Shown here: in pieces, positions 44,566 through 52,036 of the stretch
Layout: each line of letters opens with the position of its first letter
Numbering within the stretch: position 1 is the stretch's first letter
Assembly: GCF_008386465.1 (NCBI RefSeq)
Contig: NZ_VUOD01000001.1
Span: forward strand, 186,001-250,000
Direction of reading: 5' to 3'
Length of the DNA: 64,000 nucleotides
Origin: Arenimonas fontis
GTDB taxonomy: Bacteria; Pseudomonadota; Gammaproteobacteria; Xanthomonadales; Xanthomonadaceae
Translations under genes and position numbers: made by a program
Notes under the pieces: generated by a model
What the model was told of the DNA's origin: nothing
What the model saw: the letters and a program-made list of their open reading frames with translations, nothing else
The model's database searches: none

Positions 44566-45990
44566 ATGAGCGAACAGTTCGACGTCGTCGTCATCGGTGC
44601 CGGCCCGGCCGGCTACCACGCGGCCATCCGCGCGGCCCAGCTGGGCCTGAAAACCGCCTGCATCGACGCCGCCCTGGGCAAGGACGGCAAGCCTGCCCTC
44701 GGCGGTACCTGCCTGCGGGTGGGCTGCATCCCGTCCAAGGCCCTGCTCGACAGCTCGCGCCAATGGCACAACCTGCAGCACCTGTTCGGCGAGCACGGCA
44801 TCAGCGCCAAGGACGCGAAGATCGACGTCAAGACGATGATCGGCCGCAAGGACAAGATCGTGAAACAGTTTACCGGCGGCATCGCCCAGCTGTTCAAGGC
44901 CAACAAGGTCACGCCGTATTACGGTTTCGCCACCTTGCACAAGGACAGGCTGGTCAAGGTCAGGCAGCACGAGGGCGGCGAGGTCGAGCTGCGGGGCAAG
45001 CACGTCGTTCTGGCCGCCGGCTCGGACTCGATCGAACTGCCCTTCGCCAGGTTCGACGGCAAGCACATCGTCGACAACGTCGGTGCCCTGGACTTCACCG
45101 AAGTGCCAAAGCGCCTGGGCGTGATCGGCGCCGGCGTGATCGGCCTGGAGCTGGGCAGCGTCTGGAAGCGCCTGGGCGCCGAGGTCACCATCCTCGAGGC
45201 CCTGCCGGATTTCCTGGCCGCCGCCGATGCCGACGTCGCCAAGGCTGCCCTGCGCGAGTTCAGGAAGCAGGGCCTGGACATCCGACTGGGCGCCAAGGTC
45301 AGCAAGGCCGAGGTCAGGAAGGGTGAGGTCCACCTGAGCTACGACGACGGTAAGCAAGAGCAGAGCCTGGTCGTGGACAAACTGCTGGTGGCCGTCGGTC
45401 GTCGTGCCGCCACCAAGGGCCTGCTGGCCGAGGACAGCGGCGTCAAGCTGAATCAGCGCGGCCAGATCGAAGTCGACCGACACTGCCGCACCGGCGTCGA
45501 GGGCGTCTGGGCCATCGGCGACTGCGTGCGCGGCCCGATGCTGGCACACAAGGGCTTCGAGGAAGGCATCGCCGTGGCCGAGCTGATCGCCGGCCTGCCT
45601 GGCCACGTCAATCTCGACACCATCCCCTGGGTCATCTACACCGAGCCGGAAATCGCCTGGGTCGGCAAGAGCGAAAAACAGCTCAAGGACGAGGGTATCC
45701 CGTACAAGACCGGCAGTTTCCCCTTCGCTGCCGTCGGCCGTGCCGTCGCGATGGCCGAGCCGGCCGGCTTCGTGAAGGTGATCGCGCATGCGGAGACCGA
45801 CCGCATCCTGGGCATGCACCTGGTCGGCGCCAACGTCTCCGAACTGGTGCACGAGGGCGTGCTGGCCATGGAGTTCCACGGCTCGGCCGAGGACCTGGCG
45901 CGCATCTGCCACGCCCACCCGACCCTGTCGGAGGCCATCCACGACGCCGCCATGGCCGTGGACAAGCGCGCCATCCACAAGGCGAACTGA
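44566..45990 (+). CDS. lpd: Dihydrolipoyl dehydrogenase (E3)
   Basis: This 474-aa flavoprotein reoxidises dihydrolipoyl groups. It has VIGAGPAGYHAA (FAD), the redox-active disulfide Cys49/Cys54 in GGTCLRVGCIPSK and the NAD-binding GAGVIGLELGSVW. The C-terminal His-Glu pair is in HAHPTLSEAIHD. The disulfide loop has Arg where many homologues have Asn (CLRVGC), a minor change. AGAGGTT-type sequence precedes the ATG. Confidence 0.97.
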   Translation: MSEQFDVVVIGAGPAGYHAAIRAAQLGLKTACIDAALGKDGKPALGGTCLRVGCIPSKALLDSSRQWHNLQHLFGEHGISAKDAKIDVKTMIGRKDKIVKQFTGGIAQLFKANKVTPYYGFATLHKDRLVKVRQHEGGEVELRGKHVVLAAGSDSIELPFARFDGKHIVDNVGALDFTEVPKRLGVIGAGVIGLELGSVWKRLGAEVTILEALPDFLAAADADVAKAALREFRKQGLDIRLGAKVSKAEVRKGEVHLSYDDGKQEQSLVVDKLLVAVGRRAATKGLLAEDSGVKLNQRGQIEVDRHCRTGVEGVWAIGDCVRGPMLAHKGFEEGIAVAELIAGLPGHVNLDTIPWVIYTEPEIAWVGKSEKQLKDEGIPYKTGSFPFAAVGRAVAMAEPAGFVKVIAHAETDRILGMHLVGANVSELVHEGVLAMEFHGSAEDLARICHAHPTLSEAIHDAAMAVDKRAIHKAN

Positions 45991-46003
45991 GCGCTTCGGC
46001 GGC

Positions 46004-46996
46004 ATGGCCATCCCTGCCCGCTTCCGCGCCTTCCGCATCCACCGGGACGATGCCGGCCACCGCGCCGGCATCGAGGAACTGTCACTGGACGACCTGGCCC
46101 CCGGCGAGATCGTCGTCCGCGCCGCCTGGTCCAGCGTGAACTACAAGGACGCCCTGGCCGGCACCGGCAAGGGCAGGATCCTGCGCCGCTTTCCACTGGT
46201 CGGCGGCATCGACGTCGCCGGCCACGTGCTGGCGTCCGGCGATTCGCGTTTCCGCGAAGGCGACGCCGTGCTCTGCACTGGCTGCGGCCTGTCCGAGACC
46301 CGCGACGGCGGCTATGCCGAGATCGTCCGCCTGGAAGCCGACTGGGCCATTCCCCTGCCTGCCGGCCTGGACCTGCGCGAGGCCATGGTGCTGGGCACCG
46401 CCGGCTTCACCGCCGCTCTTGGCCTGTTGCGCATGGAGGAGAACCGGCAGAAACCCGGGCTGGGCCCCTTGGTGGTCACCGGCGCCACCGGCGGCGTCGG
46501 CATGCTGGCGGTGGACATCTACACACGTGCCGGCTACGAGGTGCACGCCGTCAGCGGCAAGGCCGACCGCGCCGCATTCCTGCGCCAGCTCGGTGCCCGC
46601 GAGGTGCTGGGCCGCGAAGCCCTGGCCATGTCCCGGCCGCTGGAATCGGCCCGCTTCGGCGGCGGCCTGGACAACGTCGGCGGCCCGATGCTGGCCAGCC
46701 TGCTGGCCCAGACCGTGCCCTACGGCAACGTCGCCAGTTGCGGTCTGGCCGGCAGCAGCGAGCTGTCCACCACCGTGATGCCCTTCATCATCCGCGGCGT
46801 CAGCCTGCTTGGCGTGGCTTCGGCCGGCACCGCCCGCGACATCCGCGAACAGATCTGGGACCGTTTGGCGGGCCCCTGGAAGCCGGCGCATCTGGACCGT
46901 ATCTGCACCCGGGAGGTCACGCTGGACGAACTTCCCGGCATTTTCGCGACGATGCTGGCCGGCGAGTCCTTCGGACGGACGGTCGTGCGGCTCTGA
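46004..46996 (+). CDS. YhdH/YhfP-family quinone oxidoreductase (acrylyl-CoA reductase-like)
   Basis: This 330-aa zinc-free MDR protein belongs to the YhdH/AcuI group. It has WSSVNYKDALAGTGKGRI, PLVGGIDVAGHV and the cofactor motif VTGATGGVGMLAVDI. Characterised members reduce acrylyl-CoA or quinones with NADPH. It lies 13 nt after lpd and may be expressed with it by read-through. The true substrate is not visible. Confidence 0.9.
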   Translation: MAIPARFRAFRIHRDDAGHRAGIEELSLDDLAPGEIVVRAAWSSVNYKDALAGTGKGRILRRFPLVGGIDVAGHVLASGDSRFREGDAVLCTGCGLSETRDGGYAEIVRLEADWAIPLPAGLDLREAMVLGTAGFTAALGLLRMEENRQKPGLGPLVVTGATGGVGMLAVDIYTRAGYEVHAVSGKADRAAFLRQLGAREVLGREALAMSRPLESARFGGGLDNVGGPMLASLLAQTVPYGNVASCGLAGSSELSTTVMPFIIRGVSLLGVASAGTARDIREQIWDRLAGPWKPAHLDRICTREVTLDELPGIFATMLAGESFGRTVVRL

Positions 46997-47015
46997 GCCG
47001 CGGCCCCGTTCCGGC

Positions 47016-47046
47016 TTGCACCATTACCGCCCCCCCGGCATACAAT
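47016..47046 (+). promoter_or_regulatory. Promoter of the PilH-like response regulator
   Basis: TTGCAC (47016-47021) and TACAAT (47041-47046) have a long 19-bp spacer. TTGGAGG at 47057-47063 is a strong ribosome binding site for the ATG at 47070. The short leader and strong terminator suggest a monocistronic message. Confidence 0.55.
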
Positions 47047-47069
47047 CGCCCAACCATTGGAGGCCCAAC

Positions 47070-47438
47070 ATGGCACGCATCCTGATCGTTGACGATTCCC
47101 CGTCCCAGCTGATGGGCATGAAGCGCATTGTCGAGAAGCTGGGGCACGAGGCCATCACCGCCGAGGATGGCGCCGCCGGCGTCGAGGCCGCCAAGGCCCA
47201 GATGCCCGACCTGATCCTGATGGACGTGGTCATGCCCAACCTCAACGGCTTCCAGGCCACCCGCGCCATCTCCAAGGAAGCCAGCACCGCCCACATCCCG
47301 ATCGTCCTGGTGACCACCAAGGACCAGGAGACCGACAAGGTCTGGGGCATGCGCCAGGGCGCCAAGGCCTACATCACCAAGCCCTTCAACGAAAACCAGT
47401 TGATCGAGGTCATCAACAGCCTGCTGGCCGGCGGTTGA
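47070..47438 (+). CDS. Single-domain response regulator (PilH-like)
   Basis: This 122-aa protein is a lone receiver (CheY-like) domain. Phosphoacceptor Asp52 lies in LILMDVVMP, the acidic pair is Asp8-Asp9, a Thr lies in VTTKD and Lys104 in YITKPF. It resembles PilH of the Pil-Chp type IV pilus system. No other pil or che gene is in the window, so it is an isolated copy. Confidence 0.85.
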   Translation: MARILIVDDSPSQLMGMKRIVEKLGHEAITAEDGAAGVEAAKAQMPDLILMDVVMPNLNGFQATRAISKEASTAHIPIVLVTTKDQETDKVWGMRQGAKAYITKPFNENQLIEVINSLLAGG

Positions 47439-47504
47439 TGCGGACGTGCGGCGCGCATGCGCGCCGGCCGCACACTTGCCCGCTCCTGACGGCGGCGGAC
47501 ACTG

Positions 47505-47540
47505 ATCGGGGCGGCCCGTGCGGACCGCCCCGATGTTTTT
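47505..47540 (+). terminator. Strong intrinsic terminator of the response regulator
   Basis: A perfect 10-bp stem, atcggggcgg (47505-47514) with ccgccccgat (47525-47534), is followed by G and five Ts. It lies between convergent genes and is the clearest classical terminator in the window. Confidence 0.9.
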
Positions 47541-47576
47541 GCCGGGCCGGCCCGCCGGACACTTCCCGTGCCGGGT

Positions 47577-48449
47577 TCAGCCCTTGCGCGGGTCGAAGGA
47601 AAAGGCCTCGGCCATGCGCCGGTACAGGGCCTTCTGCTCTTCGCTGCGGGCGGAAGGAACGTGGACTTCGAGTTCGACGATCTGGTCACCGGCCGGCTGA
47701 CCGGCCCGGCCCGGCAGGCCGCGGCCGCGCAGGCGGAGCTTGCGGCCGGTATCGGAGCCCGGTGGCACCTTGAGATCCACCGGTCCGCCCAGGGTCGGTA
47801 CGCTGACGGTCGCACCCAAGGCCGCCTCCCACGGCGCCAGCGGCAGGGTGTACAGGATGTTGCGTCCGTCCACCTCGAAGTCGGCATGTGGCCGGTAATG
47901 CACCTCGAGCAGCAGCGAGCCTCCGCCGCGGCCCTGCCCGGCCAGGCGGATCACCTGCCCCTGGCCGATGCCGGCCGGCACGGTCACGTCGAGCGTGCGC
48001 CCATCCACCTCGATGCGCTGGCGGCCGCCGGCATGGGCCAACTCCAGCGGAATGGCCAGTTTGGCGCGGGTATCGCCCGGCGGCGCCGGCCCACGCCCGC
48101 GGAAGCCGCGACCGCCGAACAGGGACTCGAAGAAGTCGCTGAAGCCGCTGCCGAAATCCCCCTCGAAACGGAAGCCCTGGCCATCGAAGCCGCCAAAGTC
48201 CGGCGGCGGCCGGAACTCCTCGCCCGGCCGGTAGCCGCGCGCGCGCAGCTGGTCATAAGCCGCCCGCTTCTCCGGGTCGCGCAGCACCTCGTAGGCCTCG
48301 CTGATGGCCTTGAAGCGCTCTTCCGCGCCCGGCTCCTTGCTTACGTCCGGGTGGTACTTGCGGGCCAGCCGGCGATACGCGGTCTTGAGTTCGGCCTCGC
48401 CGGCCGTGGGCTCCACCCCCAGCGTCTGGTAGTAGTCCTTGAACTCCAT
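47577..48449 (-). CDS. cbpA: CbpA-type DnaJ-family co-chaperone
   Basis: This 290-aa protein has an N-terminal J domain (1-70, HPD at 33-35 in [10 protein letters not shown]), a Gly/Phe-rich linker (~75-125) and a C-terminal substrate domain ([30 protein letters not shown]). It lacks the zinc-finger Cys repeats of DnaJ, so it is the CbpA/DnaJ-II type that stimulates DnaK. It lies 102 nt downstream of hsp20, but an intrinsic terminator stands between them. Confidence 0.94.
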   Translation of the reverse strand: MEFKDYYQTLGVEPTAGEAELKTAYRRLARKYHPDVSKEPGAEERFKAISEAYEVLRDPEKRAAYDQLRARGYRPGEEFRPPPDFGGFDGQGFRFEGDFGSGFSDFFESLFGGRGFRGRGPAPPGDTRAKLAIPLELAHAGGRQRIEVDGRTLDVTVPAGIGQGQVIRLAGQGRGGGSLLLEVHYRPHADFEVDGRNILYTLPLAPWEAALGATVSVPTLGGPVDLKVPPGSDTGRKLRLRGRGLPGRAGQPAGDQIVELEVHVPSARSEEQKALYRRMAEAFSFDPRKG

Positions 48450-48463
48450 GCCTCAGGCACCTG

Positions 48464-48497
48464 AAAAAGGAAGGCCCGCGGGGAAGGCCCGCGGGCC
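48464..48497 (-). terminator. Intrinsic terminator between hsp20 and cbpA
   Basis: On the minus strand ggcccgcggg pairs perfectly with cccgcgggcc (48488-48497 and 48473-48482, 5-base loop), followed by TTCCTTTTT. It lies 14 nt before the cbpA start, so most heat-shock transcripts should stop after hsp20. Confidence 0.8.
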
Positions 48498-48551
48498 GAG
48501 TCTACGCGGACCGCGACGGCGGCACCGCGGCGGATCCTGGCCTTCGCCGCC

Positions 48552-48992
48552 TCACTGCACCTGGATGCGGCGCGGCGTGGTTTCCGGGCGCTTGGGGATC
48601 ACCACTTCCAGCACGCCGTGCTTGCCGCTGGCAGTGATGCCGTCGGGGTTGGCGCTGTCGGGCAAGGCGAAGCGGCGATAGAACACGCCGTGGGCGCGCT
48701 CGACCCGGGAGAAGCGCTCGTTTTCTGTCACCGACTCGGTCTTGCGCTCGCCCTTGATGGAAAGGATGCCCTTGTCCATCTGCACCTCGATCTGGGCCGG
48801 ATCCACGCCCGGCAGGTCGGCGTAGATGACGAAGCGTTCGGGCTCTTCCTTGATGTCCACCCGGGGCACCCATTGGCTGGTCACCACCGACGAGGCATCG
48901 CCGTCGTCGCTGTTGAAGAACTTGTCGAACACCTGCTTGATTTCGTCCTCCAGCAGGCGGGGAGCAGTTGCGCTGTAGCGAATCAGGCTCAT
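48552..48992 (-). CDS. Small heat-shock protein (Hsp20/alpha-crystallin family)
   Basis: This 146-aa holdase has an N-terminal helical arm (LLEDEIKQVFDKFF), the alpha-crystallin domain from about residue 40 (VPRVDIKEEPERFVIYADLPG) and the conserved HGVLEVVIPK. The C-terminal IQV is an I-x-V tail. The ATG at 48992 is preferred to one 12 codons upstream because it gives the usual N-terminus and has GGAGA upstream. It is driven by a near-consensus sigma-32 promoter. Confidence 0.95.
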   Translation of the reverse strand: MSLIRYSATAPRLLEDEIKQVFDKFFNSDDGDASSVVTSQWVPRVDIKEEPERFVIYADLPGVDPAQIEVQMDKGILSIKGERKTESVTENERFSRVERAHGVFYRRFALPDSANPDGITASGKHGVLEVVIPKRPETTPRRIQVQ

Positions 48993-49035
48993 GGCTGGTC
49001 TCCGTGCATTGGGCGGTCTCGCCGCCATGCCCGCC

Positions 49036-49064
49036 AGATGGGGGCCGGGGTCCGTGCGTTCAAG
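49036..49064 (-). promoter_or_regulatory. Heat-shock (sigma-32) promoter of hsp20
   Basis: On the minus strand CTTGAA (49059-49064) is followed after 15 bases by CCCCATCT (49036-49043). This fits the enterobacterial sigma-32 consensus CTTGAA-N13-15-CCCCATnT fully. The leader to the ATG is about 36 nt. Confidence 0.85.
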
Positions 49065-49093
49065 ACCCCCTGCCCGGCCCGGGCGGGCGCCGC

Positions 49094-49099
49094 TACACT
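49094..49099 (+). promoter_or_regulatory. -10 box (TACACT) for the peroxiredoxin
   Basis: TACACT lies 27 bases before the peroxiredoxin ATG, back to back with the hsp20 heat-shock promoter. No clear -35 is seen. Confidence 0.45.
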
Positions 49100-49126
49100 C
49101 GGCGACCCCAACCCACGGAGACGAAG

Positions 49127-49609
49127 ATGGCCATCCAGGTAGGAGACAGAATTCCCGAGGCGGTCCTGAACGTCCTGCGCGACGGCGTCCAGACGGTGAG
49201 CACCGGCGAGCTGTTCGGCGGCAGGAAAGTGCTGTTGTTCGCCGTCCCCGGCGCCTTCACCCCGACCTGCTCGGCCAGGCACCTTCCCGGTTACGTGCAG
49301 CACCTGGAGGCCTTCCGCGCCCGCGGCATCGAGGTTGCCTGCATGGCCGTCAACGATGCCTTCGTCATGGGCGCCTGGGCGCGCGACCAGAATGTGCCGG
49401 CGGCCATCCACATGCTGGCCGACGGCAACGGCGAGTTCACCCGCGCCCTGGGCCTGGAACTGGATGCCAGCGGCTTCGGCATGGGGCTGCGCGCCAAGCG
49501 TTTCGCCCTGTACGCGGAGGATGGCGTGGTAAAGCAGCTGTATGTCGAGGCACCGGGCGAGTTCAGGGTATCGGCGGCGGAATACGTGCTGGAGCATCTG
49601 CCGGCCTGA
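49127..49609 (+). CDS. Peroxiredoxin (Prx5/glutaredoxin-type family)
   Basis: This 160-aa thiol peroxidase has the active site PGAFTPTCSARHLPGY with peroxidatic Cys48 and Thr45, typical of the Prx5 group. No glutaredoxin domain is fused. A conserved Arg occurs later in GLRAKRF. It is divergent from hsp20, so two stress-linked genes share one control region. Confidence 0.93.
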   Translation: MAIQVGDRIPEAVLNVLRDGVQTVSTGELFGGRKVLLFAVPGAFTPTCSARHLPGYVQHLEAFRARGIEVACMAVNDAFVMGAWARDQNVPAAIHMLADGNGEFTRALGLELDASGFGMGLRAKRFALYAEDGVVKQLYVEAPGEFRVSAAEYVLEHLPA

Positions 49610-49689
49610 GCGGCGGCAGGCTAGCGCCATCGGCGCAGCGTCGGCATGGACCGGTGGCCCGCGCCATGTCCCGCCGTTCGGGCCCCGCG

Positions 49690-52032
49690 TCAGCGCAGGA
49701 CCCGCAACTCCAGCTCGTCCCAGGCGCCCGATTCGGCCAGGGCGGTGATGCGCTGAATGCCCGGCGCGTCGAAGCGGTGCCGCCAGTAGCGGCTGCCCAA
49801 GGTTTCGCCGGCCAGGCGGCCGTTCACCAGCCAGCGCACCCTGCCCTGCGCGCCCAGCGCCCGCAAGCGCAGCACCGGTGCCCGATCGCTGCCCGGTGGC
49901 GGCGCCAGGACGGCGCCGGGTGCCACGCCCTCGATGCGCAGGTTCTCCATCGCCGCCAGCGCGTCGGGCACGCAGTCGCCGGCCAGCGGCGGGATGGCGC
50001 TGGCGCGGCGCGTCTCCGCCGGCAGCCAGGGATAGGCCAGGCCCGGCCAGCGGGCGATCTCGCGGCGCTGGCGCCGGTGCGACTGCGCGCACTCGGCCGA
50101 CAGGCGCCGGCCGGTGTCGGCATCCACCTCCAGCACCAGCCGGCCCGGTCCCCAGAGCCGGGCCCCGCGCTCGGGCAGGGTCGGCGGCAGGCTGCCGGCC
50201 AGCAACCAGGCCTCGCGGCGCCGATGGCACAGCGAAGACGGCGTCTGTTCGGCCGGCAAGCCCAGCGGCCAGCAGATCTCGCGCCGCTGCACCGATGCCG
50301 GCGGTGGCGGCAGCTCGTGGCCGGCAACCTTCGGCAGGCTGTCCACCACCTCCAGCAACAGCGGCAAGGCGGTGATGGCGCCGTACTGGCCCGGCAGCGG
50401 CGTGCCATCCGGCCGCCCCACCCAGACCCCGACCGTATAGGCCGGCGTGCCGCCCAGGGCCCAGGCGTCGCGGAAGCCGTAGCTGGTGCCCGTCTTCCAG
50501 GCCACCGGTTGCCGGCCGCGGCGCTCGAACAGGGCCTCGCGCTCTTCCGGCCGACCGCCCGCGGCCAGGATCTCGCGGACGATCCAGGCCGCGCCCGGCG
50601 ACAGCAGGCGACGCTCCTGCAGCGGCTGCTCCGGCCGGTAGCGCACCACGCCGGCCAGGCCCTTGCGGTGCAAGGCGGCGTAGCCTCCGACCAGTTGCTC
50701 CAGGGAAATGCCGGTGCCGCCCAGGATCAGGCTCAGATTGGGCGGTGCGCCGCGCGGGAAACGCAGGCCCAGACCGGCATGGGCCAGCCGGGCAGCGAAA
50801 CGTTCGGGCCCGACCCGGTCCAGCAGGTCCACTGCCGGCACGTTCAGCGACAGCCGCAAGGCCTCGGCCACCGAGACCGGGCCATTGAAAGCCGGGTCGA
50901 AATTGCCAGGCCGGTAATCGCCGAAACTCTGCGGCGCATCCACCAGCAGACTCTCGGAATGCACCAGGCCATCGTCCATGGCCAGGCCGTACAGGAAGGG
51001 CTTGAGCGTGGAACCGGGCGAACGGGTGGCCCGAACCATGTCCACGTGACCCAGGCGCTCCGGATCGGCGAAGGCCAGCGAGCCGACGTAGGCGCGCGCC
51101 TGCAGGCCGTCGTTCTCCACCACCAGCACCGCCGCCGAAGTGCGAGGCGGCAGGCGCGCCGCCCAAACCTGCATGCGTTCTTCCAGGCTGCGCTGCAGCA
51201 CCGCATCCACGGTGCTGGCGATGCGCGCCCTGTCCGGCTCCGCCGCCTGCAGGCGCCGGGCCAGCAAGGGTGCGGACATCGGCGGCCGCAGCCGGCGCGC
51301 CAGCACCGGCTCCAGGCGGGCGTCGGCGATCTCGGCGGGACTCCAGTCACCATGCGCTGCCAGGCGCGCCAGCACCTTGTCGCGGGCGGCGCGGGCCGCC
51401 TCCGGGTGCCGGTCCGGCCGCAGGCGGCTGGGCGCCTGCGGCAACACCGCCAGCAACGCCGCCTCCGCCCGCGACAGCCGCGAAGCCGGTTTGCCCAGGT
51501 AGGCCCAGCTGGCGGCCTCGACACCCTCGATGGTGCCGCCATAGGGCGCGTGGTTGAGATGGATCTCGAGGATCTCCCGCTTGCTCAGCCGTGCCTCCAG
51601 CTGCAGGGCGCGCAGCGACTGCCGCAGCTTGCCGCCCAGGCTGCGCGGCTGCGGTTCCAGGATGCGCGCCACCTGCATGCTCAGGGTGGAGCCGCCGGAA
51701 ACGATGCGGCCGTGCCTGGCCCACTGCCAGGCCGCGCGCAGCATCGCCAGCGGATTCACGCCCAGGTGCCAATGGAACCAGCGGTCCTCGTAGCCGAGCA
51801 GAGCCTCGACGTAATGTGGCGACACGTCTTCCAGCGTCACTGGATAACGCCACACGCCGTCCGGCCCGGCGAAGGCGCGCAAGGGCGTACCGTCCGCGGC
51901 CAGCACCACCGTGGCGCCGCGGTCATCGGGCAGCGGCGGCGGAAACGACCGGTCCAGGACCAGCAGGGCCAGCAGCAGCCCGGCCAGCGCTGTTGCCGGC
52001 CGCCGCCACCGCCTGGCCGCTGCCGCCGACAT
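49690..52032 (-). CDS. pbpC: Penicillin-binding protein 1C
   Basis: This 780-aa bifunctional PBP has one N-terminal membrane anchor. The GT51 glycosyltransferase has Glu82 in YEDRWFHWHLGVNP and GGSTLSMQVAR. The transpeptidase has Ser341-x-x-Lys344 (SPGSTLK), Ser395-Leu-Asn397 and Lys513-Thr-Gly in KTGTS. The C-terminal BiPBP_C-type beta domain finishes the protein. It lies 4 nt downstream of the alpha-2-macroglobulin gene, a conserved pairing in Gram-negatives. Confidence 0.96.
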   Translation of the reverse strand: MSAAAARRWRRPATALAGLLLALLVLDRSFPPPLPDDRGATVVLAADGTPLRAFAGPDGVWRYPVTLEDVSPHYVEALLGYEDRWFHWHLGVNPLAMLRAAWQWARHGRIVSGGSTLSMQVARILEPQPRSLGGKLRQSLRALQLEARLSKREILEIHLNHAPYGGTIEGVEAASWAYLGKPASRLSRAEAALLAVLPQAPSRLRPDRHPEAARAARDKVLARLAAHGDWSPAEIADARLEPVLARRLRPPMSAPLLARRLQAAEPDRARIASTVDAVLQRSLEERMQVWAARLPPRTSAAVLVVENDGLQARAYVGSLAFADPERLGHVDMVRATRSPGSTLKPFLYGLAMDDGLVHSESLLVDAPQSFGDYRPGNFDPAFNGPVSVAEALRLSLNVPAVDLLDRVGPERFAARLAHAGLGLRFPRGAPPNLSLILGGTGISLEQLVGGYAALHRKGLAGVVRYRPEQPLQERRLLSPGAAWIVREILAAGGRPEEREALFERRGRQPVAWKTGTSYGFRDAWALGGTPAYTVGVWVGRPDGTPLPGQYGAITALPLLLEVVDSLPKVAGHELPPPPASVQRREICWPLGLPAEQTPSSLCHRRREAWLLAGSLPPTLPERGARLWGPGRLVLEVDADTGRRLSAECAQSHRRQRREIARWPGLAYPWLPAETRRASAIPPLAGDCVPDALAAMENLRIEGVAPGAVLAPPPGSDRAPVLRLRALGAQGRVRWLVNGRLAGETLGSRYWRHRFDAPGIQRITALAESGAWDELELRVLR

Positions 52033-52036
52033 GGCG

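Noticed and set aside
47439-47576. Hairpin gcgcgcatgcgcgc just after the response regulator as its terminator
   Set aside because: It is a simple GC palindrome without a T-run. The structure at 47505-47540 with a perfect stem and five Ts is the better terminator.
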